Source: Pseudomonas sp. 10S4
Lineage (GTDB): Bacteria > Pseudomonadota > Gammaproteobacteria > Pseudomonadales > Pseudomonadaceae
Direction: 5' to 3'
DNA length: 64,000 bases
NCBI RefSeq assembly: GCF_034344865.1
Contig: NZ_CP133774.1
Coordinates: 124,001-188,000, forward strand
Under the pieces are notes generated by a model. That model made no database searches. It was not told the DNA's origin and was given only the letters and a program-made list of their open reading frames with translations. Position numbers and translations under genes: made by a program. Shown here piece by piece: positions 25,905 to 35,245 of this stretch; position 1 is the stretch's first letter; every line of letters starts with the position of its first letter.

Positions 25905-25992
25905 TGTGGGAGCGGGCTTGCTCGCGAAGAGGGAGTGTCAGTCGATATCTTTTCGCCTGACACACCGCTTTCGCGAGCAAGCCCGCTCCCAC
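25905..25992. repeat. REPIN (GTGGGAGCGGGCTTGCTCGCGAA family)
   Basis: Two inverted copies between the converging methyltransferase-like and deformylase genes. Confidence 0.85.
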
Positions 25993-26008
25993 ATTGTTTT
26001 GTGGTGAT

Positions 26009-26548
26009 TCAGTCGTCGGCGTTGGGGTCGAGGTCCGGAAACATCACTTCAGTGAAGCCGAACTTAGTGAAGTCACTGATCCGCGACGGGTACAACCGAC
26101 CGATCAAATGATCGCACTCATGCTGCACCACCCGCGCATGAAACCCCGAGGCAATACGCACGATCGGCTGGCCCCTCGGGTCAACGCCTTCATAACGAAT
26201 GTGCTGGTAACGATCCACCGCGCCGCGCAGGCCGGGCACCGACAGGCAACCTTCGAAGCCCTCTTCCAGGGTCGGACTCAACGGCGTGATCAGCGGGTTG
26301 ATCAGAATCGTCTGCGGCACGGCTTCGGCGTCGGGATAGCGTTCGCTGTGCTCGAAACCGAAGATCACCAGTTGCAGGTCGACGCCGATCTGCGGCGCGG
26401 CCAGGCCAACGCCACCCACGCTTTCCATGGTCTGGAACATGTCGTCGATCAGTTGCCACAACTCGGGGCTGTCGAACATTTCGGCCGGCACGGGAGGGGC
26501 AATGCGCAGCAGGCGTTCATCGCCCATTTTCAGGATTTCACGGATCAT
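26009..26548 (-). CDS. def: Peptide deformylase
   Basis: 179 residues with all three metal-site motifs: [20 protein letters not shown] with the metal Cys, and QHECDHLIG with the two His ligands and catalytic Glu. It removes the formyl group from nascent N-terminal Met. It is not next to fmt, the usual housekeeping partner, so it is probably a second deformylase copy. It starts 2 bases after the stop of the YihY-like gene, suggesting co-transcription. Confidence 0.93.
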   Translation of the reverse strand: MIREILKMGDERLLRIAPPVPAEMFDSPELWQLIDDMFQTMESVGGVGLAAPQIGVDLQLVIFGFEHSERYPDAEAVPQTILINPLITPLSPTLEEGFEGCLSVPGLRGAVDRYQHIRYEGVDPRGQPIVRIASGFHARVVQHECDHLIGRLYPSRISDFTKFGFTEVMFPDLDPNADD

Positions 26549-26550
26549 GT

Positions 26551-27497
26551 TCAGGCTTCGTCAGAGGTCGGTTTGAGCGAGTGGTCCCGTCCCAGTCCCG
26601 AAACGTGTTGTTTGGGTTCGTCGTTCTCGCCAGGGACCTTTTCGCCAGGGTCCTTGCCTTCGCTCGACATATGCTCGATCACCGCATTCATCTCCGCGCC
26701 GAGCAACAGCACCGCCGAGGAAATGTAGAAGTACAGCAACAGCACGATGATCGCGCCGATACTGCCATACATGGCGTTGTAGTTGGCGAAGGTCTTGACG
26801 TAAAACGCGAAACCCAACGACGCGATAATCCACACCACCACGGCCAGTACCGAGCCTGGGGTGATGAAGCGAAACTCTTGTTTGACGTCAGGCATGACGT
26901 AATAGATCAATGCCACCGCGACCATCATCAGGATCACGATGACCGGCCAGCGCGCGATGGTCCAAACCGTGACGATGAAATCTTCCAGCCCGACCTGCGA
27001 CGCGATCCAGCCCATCACCTGCGGCCCGAGCACCATCAATGCGGCAGCGGCCAGCAGCATGCCAGCAATGCCGACGGTGTAGAAAATCGACAGTGGAAAA
27101 CGCTTCCAGAGCGGACGACCCTCGACCACATCGTAGGCGGCGTTCATCGCGTTCATCATCAGCCGCACACCGGCAGAAGCGGTGTACAGGGCGATGACGA
27201 TACCGACCGAGAGTAACCCCCCTTGGATTGCTGGAGTTGATCAATGACCGGGTTCACTTGTTCCAGGGCCTGGGGCGGCAATACCAGTTCCGATTGCAGA
27301 CGCAGCCAGGAGAAGAAGTCCGGCAGGTGCAGGAAACCGATCAGGGCAATCAGGAACAGAATGAAGGGGAACAACGAGAACAGCATTTGATAGGCCAGCG
27401 CCGAGGCGTAGGTCGACATTTCATCGTCGATGAACTCTTTGACCGTACGCACCATCACGTGGTGCAGGGGCAGACCTTTCATGTCCGGGAAAATCAT
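26551..27497 (-). CDS. YihY/BrkB family inner-membrane protein (one-base frameshift)
   Basis: About 315 residues once the frame is restored. The start [20 protein letters not shown] has GGAGACG as ribosome site. The N-terminal third ([20 protein letters not shown]) and the rest ([40 protein letters not shown]) are in different frames. One G is missing in the run near 27217-27222; adding it gives [20 protein letters not shown]. The family has six helices and was once misnamed ribonuclease BN; its function is not settled. The tail is hydrophilic and acidic. Confidence 0.85.
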
Positions 27498-27620
27498 TAG
27501 CGTCTCCTTTCGCCGCAAAAAGGTTGAAGTCGGGGCGACTCAGAGGCCGTTTTCTACATCAAAGTAGCCTACTTGGCGACTCTGAAACAATTTCGTTGTT
27601 TTAACCGGGGCGGCTGACGC

Positions 27621-27648
27621 AAAAACGGCCATCCGCGGATGGCCGTTT
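27621..27648 (-). terminator. Rho-independent terminator of the CsbD gene
   Basis: Minus strand AACGGCCATCC-GC-GGATGGCCGTT followed by a T tract, 25 bases after the CsbD stop. Confidence 0.85.
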
Positions 27649-27673
27649 CAGTGTGCCTTGAAGGGGCGGCACG

Positions 27674-27865
27674 TCAGGACTTATCGACCGCTTTCTTGAT
27701 CGCGTCCTTGGCTTTGCCGACTGCTTGCTGTGCCTCGCCTTTCTTCTCCTGCATCTTGCCTTCAACTTGCAGTTTGGTGTTGTCAGTGGCCTTGCCGACG
27801 CCTTGCTTGACGTTGCCGACCGCTTCGTTTGTCACGCCTTTAACTTTATCGCCAGTGCTGCTCAT
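27674..27865 (-). CDS. CsbD family stress protein
   Basis: 63 residues, hydrophilic, Lys/Ala/Gly-rich: MSSTGDKVKGVTNEAVGNVK with two 11-mer-like repeats (GNVKQGVGKATDN and GEAQQAVGKAKDA). CsbD-like proteins are abundant general-stress proteins of unknown mechanism. AGGAG precedes the ATG, and it has its own terminator. Confidence 0.9.
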   Translation of the reverse strand: MSSTGDKVKGVTNEAVGNVKQGVGKATDNTKLQVEGKMQEKKGEAQQAVGKAKDAIKKAVDKS

Positions 27866-28064
27866 GGTGTTTCTCCTGTGAACAATTCAAAGGGCATAGT
27901 CGTTACACAAAGATTGACCGGCAGCGTTTGCACGGAGTTTCATTTATTTTTAACGCGACATTTCATCGCTGCGCGCAGGTTGGGCTTTATGTTTGCCGTC
28001 CAACCCCGAGAATGCGCAACGTATTCAGGCCATGGCGCTGAAGATCCAATCCCGTAGGAATGTT

Positions 28065-28442
28065 ATGAAACTCGATAAAAAGCAGGCCATTGCCCGCAGA
28101 AACCTGGAGCTCGGCGGTGCTGTGCTTGGCGTCAACAACTGCCATTTCACCGAATTGAACCGCAATCGCAACATCTGGTGGTTCGACATCCCGGTAGCGC
28201 GCCTTGCCGTTGGTCAGTACGAATGGGTTCACCTGCTGATGCACACACCGGACACCGACGAACTGGTGCACCTGAAAGTGCCGACGGTGTTCCTGCGCGA
28301 GAAGCTCGAAGGCCTGGTGGTGCGCAATGAAGGCAAACGCAAAGCAGCCCTGAGCCTGGAACTGAGCGCCGACAAGGACTCGTACCTGCAGGACATGCGT
28401 CCGGCGGGCACCAACGTCAACTTCGCGCCGTTCCGACTCTAA
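28065..28442 (+). CDS. Conserved hypothetical protein
   Basis: 125 residues from MKLDKKQAIARRNLELGGAV, chosen because TAGGAA lies 4 bases upstream; earlier ATG (28032) and TTG (27993) starts are less well supported. It is a soluble mixed alpha/beta protein with FTELNRNRNIWWFDIPVARL and a basic C-terminal half (FLREKLEGLVVRNEGKRKAA). I recognise no family with certainty. Confidence 0.7.
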   Translation: MKLDKKQAIARRNLELGGAVLGVNNCHFTELNRNRNIWWFDIPVARLAVGQYEWVHLLMHTPDTDELVHLKVPTVFLREKLEGLVVRNEGKRKAALSLELSADKDSYLQDMRPAGTNVNFAPFRL

Positions 28443-28459
28443 AAGCCAACGCGGACCAT

Positions 28460-28621
28460 TGTGGCGAGGGGCTTGTCGGAATGCCGCATCACCCCGTTCG
28501 GCTGCGAAGCAGTCGTAAAACCATCTTATGCGGTGCACCTGATGCACCGCGGTTGCAGGTTTTAGGGGCGCTTCGCACCCCAACGGGGTGGTGCGGCATT
28601 CCGACAAGCCCCCTCGCCACA
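28460..28621. repeat. REPIN, extended TGTGGCGAGGGGCTTGTCGG variant
   Basis: At about 160 bases, this is the longest palindrome of its family here. The arms run TGTGGCGAGGGGCTTGTCGG with AATGCCGCATCACCCCGTT and return as GGTGCGGCATTCCGACAAGC. Confidence 0.85.
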
Positions 28622-28666
28622 GAAAGCTCTTTACCCACAAGAGCGCGCCTGATATTTCGGGCAAAC

Positions 28667-28694
28667 AAAAAGCCCCGCATCTGCGGGGCTTTTG
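28667..28694 (-). terminator. Rho-independent terminator of fadD1
   Basis: Minus strand AAAAGCCCCGCAG-AT-GCGGGGCTTTTT, ending 16 bases after the fadD1 stop. Confidence 0.9.
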
Positions 28695-28709
28695 TGTTTT
28701 ACGCGGGGC

Positions 28710-30401
28710 TTACTTCTTCAGGCCCAGCTTTTTCAGCTCTTCGTCGCGCAGTTCGCGGCGCAGGATCTTGCCGACGTTGGTGGTCGGCAGCGCATCGCGG
28801 AACTCAACGGAACGCGGGACCTTGTACCCGGTGACGTTGGCGCGCATGTGCTCCATCACCGTTTCCTTGGTCAGCGTGACGCCCGGCTTGGCAACGATGA
28901 AGATCTTGATCGCCTCGCCCGACTTCTCGTCCGGAATACCGATGGCTGCACATTGCAGCACGCCCGGCAGGGTCGCGAGCACATCTTCCAGTTCATTCGG
29001 GTATACGTTGAAACCCGAGACCAGAATCATGTCTTTCTTGCGATCGACAATGCGCATGTAGCCATCAGGCTGGATCAGCGCGATGTCACCGGTCTTCAAC
29101 CAGCCTTCGCTGTCGAGCATTTCATCGGTGGCTTCCTGACGCTGCCAGTAGCCCTTCATGACTTGCGGACCTTTCACACACAGTTCGCCGATTTCGCCTA
29201 GCGGCTGTTCAACACCGGCATCGTCGATGACTTTGCACAGGGTCGATGGAACCGGAATACCGATGGTGCCGACCTGAATGTTCTGGATCGGGTTGACCGT
29301 GGCCACCGGGCTGGTTTCGGTCATGCCGTAACCTTCGCAGATGGCGCAACCGGTGACCGCTTTCCAGCGCTCGGCGGCGGCCAGTTGCAGGGCCATGCCA
29401 CCGGACAGGGTGACCTTCAGCGCCGAGAAATCCAGCTTGCGGAACGCTTCGTTATTGCACAGCGCCACGAACAAGGTGTTCAGGCCAACGAAACCGCTGA
29501 ACTTCCACTTCGACAGTTCCTTGACCATCGCCGTCAGGTCGCGTGGGTTGCTGATCAGGATGTTGTGGTTGCCGATCAGCATCATCGCCATGCAATGAAA
29601 GGTGAAGGCATAGATGTGGTACAGCGGCAGCGGCGTGATCAGGATCTCGCAACCTTCATTAAGGTTGGAACCCATCAGCGCCTTGCACTGCAGCATGTTC
29701 GCCACCAGGTTGCGGTGGGTCAGCATTGCGCCCTTCGCTACGCCGGTGGTACCGCCGGTGTATTGCAGCACCGCGACATCGCCGCTGTCCGGGTTGGCTT
29801 CAGCCACTGGCTGGCCGTGGCCCTTGCTCAGCACGTCGTTGAACTTGACGGCCTTGGGCAAGTGATACGCCGGGACCATCTTCTTCACATACTTGATGAC
29901 GCTGTTGATCAGCAGGCGCTTGAGTGGCGGCAGCAGGTCGGCGACTTCGGTGACGATGACGTGCTTGACGCCGGTTTTCGGCACCACGGTCTGGGCCAGA
30001 TGCGCCATGTTGGCCAGGCAGACCAGGGCTTTGGCACCGGAGTCGTTGAATTGGTGTTCCATCTCCCGCGCGGTGTACAGCGGGTTGGTGTTGACCACGA
30101 TCAGCCCGGCGCGGATCGCACCGAATACGGCGACCGGGTACTGCAACACGTTAGGCAGTTGCACGGCGATTCGATCACCGGGCTGCAAGTCGGTATGCTG
30201 TTGCAGGTAAGCGGCAAAGGCACCGGACAATTCGTACAGTTCACCGTAGGTGATTGTCTTGCCCAGGTTGCTGAATGCCGGTTTGTTGGCGAAGCGTTGG
30301 CAGGACTGCTTCAACACTGCCTGAATATTCGGATACTCGTCTGGATTGATGTCGGCAGCAATCCCGGCAGGGTACTTATCCTTCCAAAAGTCTTCGATCA
30401 T
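28710..30401 (-). CDS. fadD1: Long-chain-fatty-acid-CoA ligase FadD1
   Basis: 563 residues of the adenylate-forming acyl-CoA synthetase family. ATP/AMP motif YTGGTTGVAKGAMLTH near residue 213, GYGMTETSP near 361, GWLKTGDIALIQPDGYMRIV plus DRKKDMILVSGFNVYPNELE near 437-460 (the FACS motif), and catalytic VGKILRREL at the C-terminus. It activates exogenous fatty acids for beta-oxidation. It is downstream of fadD2 with a terminator between, so the two have separate promoters. The order fadD1-fadD2-lipase-MaoC is the same as PA3299-PA3302. Confidence 0.96.
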   Translation of the reverse strand: MIEDFWKDKYPAGIAADINPDEYPNIQAVLKQSCQRFANKPAFSNLGKTITYGELYELSGAFAAYLQQHTDLQPGDRIAVQLPNVLQYPVAVFGAIRAGLIVVNTNPLYTAREMEHQFNDSGAKALVCLANMAHLAQTVVPKTGVKHVIVTEVADLLPPLKRLLINSVIKYVKKMVPAYHLPKAVKFNDVLSKGHGQPVAEANPDSGDVAVLQYTGGTTGVAKGAMLTHRNLVANMLQCKALMGSNLNEGCEILITPLPLYHIYAFTFHCMAMMLIGNHNILISNPRDLTAMVKELSKWKFSGFVGLNTLFVALCNNEAFRKLDFSALKVTLSGGMALQLAAAERWKAVTGCAICEGYGMTETSPVATVNPIQNIQVGTIGIPVPSTLCKVIDDAGVEQPLGEIGELCVKGPQVMKGYWQRQEATDEMLDSEGWLKTGDIALIQPDGYMRIVDRKKDMILVSGFNVYPNELEDVLATLPGVLQCAAIGIPDEKSGEAIKIFIVAKPGVTLTKETVMEHMRANVTGYKVPRSVEFRDALPTTNVGKILRRELRDEELKKLGLKK

Positions 30402-30674
30402 GGAAGCCCACTCCTCAGCAACGCGAATTCATCACCGCATTTGATGCGATTATTATTGGTGTATGTTTTTTATTGGTGAGTCTGGCTTTTATATAGCCGA
30501 GATGTCACAAAGCGCGCCGAGAGTAGCAGCTTTGCAAAGGGCCGCCTAGAGCCCAAAACAGCCTCCACAGTCATATTAGTGACTCAAGACCAATCAATGG
30601 TCTTTTTTAGAGCAAAGATTCTATAGCGACAGAAAACGCTCTAAAACAAGCCTTACAGCCAAACAGCGAATACA
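30402..30674. other. fadD1 upstream region
   Basis: AT-rich spacer between fadD1 and the terminator of fadD2. It contains a direct repeat TTATTGGTG (near 30450 and 30470) and an inverted pair AGAGC / GCTCT. No GAAAC-N4-GTTTC-type PsrA operator was found. No open frame has a ribosome site. Confidence 0.4.
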
Positions 30675-30711
30675 AAAAAAGGGGCGACCGCATTTGGTCG
30701 CCCCTTTTTGC
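30675..30711 (-). terminator. Rho-independent terminator of fadD2
   Basis: Minus strand GGGGCGACC-AAATGC-GGTCGCCCC followed by seven Ts, 21 bases past the fadD2 stop. Confidence 0.9.
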
Positions 30712-30732
30712 TGTAGCTTCGCTAACAATTCA

Positions 30733-32421
30733 TTACGCGATATCGCGTAACTCCCGCCGCAAGATCTTGCCCACCGGCGTCATCGGTAACGACTCACGCA
30801 ACACAATATGCTTGGGCACTTTGTAGGCGGTGAAGTTTTCTTTGCAGTACGCCTTCAACTCTTCAAGGCTGACTCCCGACTCACGAGCCACCACAAACAA
30901 CTTCACCGCTTCCCCCGAACGTTCGTCCGGCACGCCGATGACTGCGCAGTTGGCGACTTTCGGGTGAGCCATCACCACGTCTTCGATTTCGTTCGGGTAC
31001 ACGTTGAAGCCCGAGACGATGATCATGTCTTTCTTGCGATCGACGATACGCACGAAACCGTCCGGGTCGATCACCGCGATGTCACCCGACTTGAACCAGC
31101 CCTCGGCATCCAGCACTTCGGCGGTGGCTTCGGGTTTCTGCCAGTAGCCCTTCATGATCTGCGGGCCCTTGATGCACAACTCGCCCCGCTCGCCCAACGG
31201 CTGCTCAATGCCGTCATCATTGATAATTTTGAGCGTAGTGCCCGGCACCGGCAGGCCGACCGTGCCGATTCGCGACTTATCGCCATACGGGTTGGTGCAG
31301 GCCACCGGTGAGGTTTCGGTCAGGCCGTAACCTTCGGTGATGCGGCAACCGGTGAGCTGTTCCCAACGCTCGGCGGTGGCCTTGACCAACGCGGTGCCGC
31401 CGGAGTTGGTGAGCTTGAGGCTGGAGAAGTCGAGGGTCTTGAAGTCCGGGTGATCCATCAGCGCCACGAACAATGTGTTGAGCCCCAGCAATGCCGAAAA
31501 CCGCCAGTTCTTGAGTTCCTTGATAAAGCCTTTGATGTCCCGTGGATTGGTGATCAGCACGTTATGGTTACCGGTCACCATCATGCACATGCAGTTCGCC
31601 GTGAATGCATAGATGTGGTACAGCGGCAGCGGCGCGATCATCACCTCCTGCCCTTCGCGCAGCAGCGGCTGACCGTCGTCGCCGAACTGCCCCAGGCACG
31701 CCCGCGCCTGCTGCATGTTTGCCACCAAGTTGCCATGAGTGAGCATCGCGCCCTTGGCCAGACCGGTGGTGCCGCCGGTGTATTGCAACACCGCGATGTC
31801 GTCGAGGCCGACGCTCAGTGGCTTGATGCCCAGGCCCCGGCCCAGACGCAGCGCGCTTTTGAAGGAAATAGCCTGGGGCAAGGAATAGTCCGGGACCATT
31901 TTCTTGACCTTGCTCACCATCGTGTTGACCAGCCAGCCTTTGGCGGTGGGCATCAGGTCGCCCATCTTCGCTTCGATCAAATACTGGATGTCGGTGTCGG
32001 CCAGCACTTCCTGAACCTTGGCGCCGAACATGTTCAGGTAGACCAGCGCCCGGGCACCGGAATCCTTGAACTGATGACGCATCTCCCGCGGGGTGTACAG
32101 CGGGTTGGTGTTGACCACGATCAGCCCGGCGCGCAAGGCACCAAACACCGCTATCGGGTAATGGAGGACGTTGGGCATCTGCACCGCGATGCGATCGCCC
32201 GGCAGCAGGTCGGTGTGGGCTTGCAGGTAACCGGCGAAGGCAGCGCTGTGGCGTTCGAGTTCGGCGTAGGTCAGGGTCACGCCCATGTTGCTGAACGCCG
32301 GGCGATCCGCGAACTTCTTGCAGGAACGCTCGAACACCTCGATCACCGACTTGTAAGCCCCAAGATCAATGTCCAGGGGCACGCCGGCCGGGCGTTTGTC
32401 ATTCCAGAAATCAGGTTGCAT
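30733..32421 (-). CDS. fadD2: Long-chain-fatty-acid-CoA ligase FadD2
   Basis: 562 residues from MQPDFWNDKRPAGVPLDIDL; a 12-residue longer frame starts upstream but lacks the conserved start. Motifs are YTGGTTGLAKGAMLTH, GYGLTETSP, GWFKSGDIAVIDPDGFVRIV, DRKKDMIIVSGFNVYPNEIE and VGKILRRELRDIA. It is a paralogue of FadD1, differing in the C-terminal lid and in a longer central loop (FGDDGQPLLREG). It likely overlaps in chain-length range. Divergent from the lipase gene. Confidence 0.96.
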   Translation of the reverse strand: MQPDFWNDKRPAGVPLDIDLGAYKSVIEVFERSCKKFADRPAFSNMGVTLTYAELERHSAAFAGYLQAHTDLLPGDRIAVQMPNVLHYPIAVFGALRAGLIVVNTNPLYTPREMRHQFKDSGARALVYLNMFGAKVQEVLADTDIQYLIEAKMGDLMPTAKGWLVNTMVSKVKKMVPDYSLPQAISFKSALRLGRGLGIKPLSVGLDDIAVLQYTGGTTGLAKGAMLTHGNLVANMQQARACLGQFGDDGQPLLREGQEVMIAPLPLYHIYAFTANCMCMMVTGNHNVLITNPRDIKGFIKELKNWRFSALLGLNTLFVALMDHPDFKTLDFSSLKLTNSGGTALVKATAERWEQLTGCRITEGYGLTETSPVACTNPYGDKSRIGTVGLPVPGTTLKIINDDGIEQPLGERGELCIKGPQIMKGYWQKPEATAEVLDAEGWFKSGDIAVIDPDGFVRIVDRKKDMIIVSGFNVYPNEIEDVVMAHPKVANCAVIGVPDERSGEAVKLFVVARESGVSLEELKAYCKENFTAYKVPKHIVLRESLPMTPVGKILRRELRDIA

Positions 32422-32648
32422 TGTTCTTGTCCTCTTTACCTGAATCACCTCGGCCACTTTTCTGTCACTTCTGAAAAAACAAAAAGTGAAAAGCGGAGCT
32501 TCACGGACACTAGCAGCTATGGCGAATCAGGCAAATACGGCCAACACCGTCATTGATCGTGTGAATCTTCCTAGCGTGCTGTGGGCTGATCAGACGCCGG
32601 GCGAGGGATGCGCTATACAATGCAACCACATCGTGCAAAGGAATCGCC

Positions 32649-33593
32649 ATGATCCACGACACTTTCTGGCTGACCGCGTCTGACCACAGCCGCCTCTTCG
32701 TCAACCAATGGTTGCCCGCCACGCCTTTAAAAGCCGTGATTCTGCTGGCCCATGGCATGGCCGAGCACAGCGGTCGCTACGGGCGTCTGGCAGAAAAACT
32801 CTGCGAGCAGGGCTACGGTGTCTGCGCGCCGGACCTGCGTGGACATGGCAAAACTGCCGAAAACGGGACACTGGGCCATTTCGCTGATGACGATGGCTGG
32901 TGCAAGGTCGTCGGCGACCTGGCCAGCCTCAACCAGCACATCGGCCAGCAGCACCCCGGGGTGCCGATTGTGCTGCTTGGCCACAGCATGGGCAGCTACA
33001 TCGCCCAAGCCTATCTGCTGCATCACAGCGCCAGCCTGCACGGGGCGATTCTCAGTGGTTCGAACTTCCAGCCCGTGGCGCTTTATCGCGCGGCGCGGCA
33101 GATTGCCCGTCTCGAACGGTTGCGTCAGGGGCCGAAGGGGCGCAGCGCGTTGATCGAGTTCCTGTCCTTTGGCTCGTTCAACAAGCAATTCAAACCGGCG
33201 CGCACGCGATTCGACTGGCTGAGCCGCGACCCGCTCGAAGTCGATAAATACGCCAACGACCCGCTCTGCGGCTTTCGCTGTACCAATCAGCTGTGGATCG
33301 ATTTGCTCGGCGGCTTGCAGCAAATCAGCAAAGCGTCCAATCTCGCCCAGGTCGATCCGGGCCTGCCCTTGCTCGTAATAGGCGGCGAATGTGATCCGGT
33401 AAGCGAAGGTAAGCGTCTCAAAGATCTGGCTCATGCGCTACGCGCGGCCGGCAGCCAGAACCTGCAATTGAATATTTACCCGCAGGCACGGCATGAGCTG
33501 TTCAACGAGAGCAACCGCGATGAAGTGACCGCTGACGTACTGAACTGGATCGCCCAGGCGCTCAGCCACCGCCGTCCGGCCAGAACCGAATAG
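32649..33593 (+). CDS. Alpha/beta hydrolase, monoacylglycerol lipase-like
   Basis: 314 residues. Oxyanion motif LAHGMAEHSGRYGRLAEKLC, nucleophile elbow LLGHSMGS with the catalytic Ser, Asp in GGECDPVSEGKRL and His in YPQARHELFNESNRDEV. The HGMAEHS and DLRGHGKTA motifs place it with serine aminopeptidase S33 / monoacylglycerol lipases (lysophospholipase type). It would release fatty acids for FadD activation. The RBS is AAGGAA. It is followed by the MaoC gene 54 bases on, probably one transcript. Confidence 0.9.
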   Translation: MIHDTFWLTASDHSRLFVNQWLPATPLKAVILLAHGMAEHSGRYGRLAEKLCEQGYGVCAPDLRGHGKTAENGTLGHFADDDGWCKVVGDLASLNQHIGQQHPGVPIVLLGHSMGSYIAQAYLLHHSASLHGAILSGSNFQPVALYRAARQIARLERLRQGPKGRSALIEFLSFGSFNKQFKPARTRFDWLSRDPLEVDKYANDPLCGFRCTNQLWIDLLGGLQQISKASNLAQVDPGLPLLVIGGECDPVSEGKRLKDLAHALRAAGSQNLQLNIYPQARHELFNESNRDEVTADVLNWIAQALSHRRPARTE

Positions 33594-33647
33594 TTTTTCG
33601 AATAGTTTTTTTGTGGATTTTTAAATTCGTCACAGGAATTGAGACAG

Positions 33648-34118
33648 ATGACCCAGGTTACCAACACCCCTTACGAAGCCCTTGAAGTCGGCCAGACCGC
33701 CAGTTACAGCAAGACCGTCGAAGAGCGCGACATTCAGTTGTTCGCCGCGATGTCCGGCGATCACAACCCGGTGCATCTGGACGCCGAATTCGCCGCCGGC
33801 ACCATGTTCAAGGAACGTATCGCCCACGGCATGTTCAGCGGCGCCCTGATCAGCGCTGCCGTCGCCTGCGAGTTGCCTGGGCCGGGCACTATTTATATCG
33901 GTCAACAGATGACCTTTCAGAAACCGGTGAAAATCGGCGACACCCTGACCGTGCGTCTGGAAATTCTCGAAAAGCTGCCCAAGTTTCGGGTGCGCATTGC
34001 CACTCGCGTGTTCAACCAGCGCGATGAGTTGGTAGTGGATGGCGAGGCGGAGATTCTGGCGCCGCGTAAGCAGCAGACGGTGAACTTGCCGGTTCTGCCG
34101 CCGATCAGCATTGGCTGA
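33648..34118 (+). CDS. phaJ4: MaoC-type (R)-specific enoyl-CoA hydratase, PhaJ4-like
   Basis: 156 residues with a hot-dog fold. The hydratase motif is MSGDHNPVHLDAEFAAGTMF with the catalytic Asp and His, followed by IAHGMFSGALISAAVA. It converts trans-2-enoyl-CoA into (R)-3-hydroxyacyl-CoA and can link beta-oxidation to polyhydroxyalkanoate synthesis. The gene order fadD1-fadD2-lipase-MaoC matches PA3299-PA3302, where the last is PhaJ4. The ATG after AGGAATTGAGACAG is used as start. Confidence 0.88.
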   Translation: MTQVTNTPYEALEVGQTASYSKTVEERDIQLFAAMSGDHNPVHLDAEFAAGTMFKERIAHGMFSGALISAAVACELPGPGTIYIGQQMTFQKPVKIGDTLTVRLEILEKLPKFRVRIATRVFNQRDELVVDGEAEILAPRKQQTVNLPVLPPISIG

Positions 34119-34131
34119 AACGCCGCTTATC

Positions 34132-34259
34132 TGTGGCGAGGGAGCTTGCTCCCGCTGGGGCGCGAAGCGGCCCTAGAGTCTGAAACAGTATCAGGTACAC
34201 CGAGTGCAATGGTTTTACGACTGCTGCGCAGCCGAGCGGGAGCAAGCTCCCTCGCCACA
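34132..34259. repeat. REPIN (TGTGGCGAGGGAGCTTGCTCCC family)
   Basis: Two inverted copies with GGGGCGCGAAGCGGCCC and ACTGCTGCGCAGCCGAG inner arms, after phaJ4. Confidence 0.85.
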
Positions 34260-34276
34260 GTGATTAGCAGGCACAA

Positions 34277-34304
34277 AAAAACGCCAGTCAGACTGGCGTT
34301 TTTT
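34277..34304. terminator. Bidirectional terminator
   Basis: AAAAACGCCAGTC-A-GACTGGCGTTTTTT, with A and T tracts on both sides, between the converging phaJ4 and DUF2383 genes. Confidence 0.9.
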
Positions 34305-34321
34305 ATTACAGCCAAGAACCC

Positions 34322-34789
34322 TTACGAACGAGCACGAGCCTGATTACGCAGGGCTTTCACCTGGTCGTGGTTGCGTTGCACGCCGTGATACTGACGCTCA
34401 ACCAGGTCACGAATACCCACCAAGTTGTGTTTGGTAATTTTTTCCAGCGCTTCCTTGTACGCCTTCAGCGCATGGTCTTCACCGCGCTCGGCTTCGTTGA
34501 GCACAGCCTCCTCGCCCTTGCCGGTAAACATTGCTTTCACATCGACCCAGCGACGATGCAAGTCACCGCTAACGCTGGTGGAGGTTTCCGGATCGCCACC
34601 CATGGAACGCACAGCGCTCTGCAGTTCGGCAGCAGCAGTCGCGCAATCGGCGGAACGCTGAACGAACAGGGTTTTGAGTTCTGGGTGTTTGATGTCTTCA
34701 GCGCAAGTCTTGAACCCTTCCTGACCGTCTTTGCTGGTTTCAATCAGGTCGTTGAGTACAGAGATCGCTTCTTTATTGAGGTCGGTCAT
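34322..34789 (-). CDS. PA2169-type four-helix-bundle protein (DUF2383)
   Basis: 155 residues, all helical. It starts MTDLNKEAISVLNDLIETSK with the family pattern SKDGQEGFKTCAEDIKHPEL, and has AERGEDHALKAYKEALEKI near residue 105, whose Glu/His residues suggest a ferritin-like metal site. DUF2383 proteins are stress- or biofilm-associated in Pseudomonas; the mechanism is unknown. Single gene with its own terminator. Confidence 0.88.
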   Translation of the reverse strand: MTDLNKEAISVLNDLIETSKDGQEGFKTCAEDIKHPELKTLFVQRSADCATAAAELQSAVRSMGGDPETSTSVSGDLHRRWVDVKAMFTGKGEEAVLNEAERGEDHALKAYKEALEKITKHNLVGIRDLVERQYHGVQRNHDQVKALRNQARARS

Positions 34790-34993
34790 TTTTCAATTCC
34801 TTGCGGGTTGATGAAAGATGCAATAGTTGTTGCAGCTCGCATGCCAGCCTTGAATTGATAATTTATTTGTTATTTTTCAATTGCTTAACCTTTAATCAGA
34901 AATCTGCATCCGCTTTATTTGCATGATCTGTCAATTGGCCTGCATGCAGAATGCCTGTATTTTCCAGACTGTTTGAATCAAGACGATTAATTG

Positions 34994-35229
34994 ATGAATC
35001 CTGAAAAGCTCGAACTGCTGATTACCCGCGAAATGCCCTTCGGCAAATACAAGGGCCGCATCATTGCCGACCTGCCCGGCCAGTACCTGAACTGGTTCGC
35101 TCGCGAAGGTTTCCCCCATGGCGAACTGGGGGATTGCTGGCGCTAATGCAGGAAATCGATCACAACGGTTTGTCGGAACTGCTCGAACCGCTGCGCGCCA
35201 AACATGGTAGACCAGCCCCCCGCCACTGA
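34994..35229 (+). CDS. DUF3820 family protein (one-base frameshift)
   Basis: About 78 residues once a missing G in the run at 35128-35132 is restored. Before it: MNPEKLELLITREMPFGKYK and IIADLPGQYLNWFAREGFPH; after it: LLALMQEIDHNGLSELLEPL. MPFGKYKG with LPxxYLxWF is the DUF3820 signature, found fused to or near exonuclease-like proteins; the function is unknown. As written, the frame stops after about 50 residues. It starts 17 bases before the next gene's ATG, so the two probably form an operon. Confidence 0.75.
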
Positions 35230-35245
35230 ATTGATTGAGTAGCCC

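Noticed and set aside
30402..30674. PsrA operator before fadD1
   Set aside because: Looked for GAAAC-N4-GTTTC and found no acceptable match.
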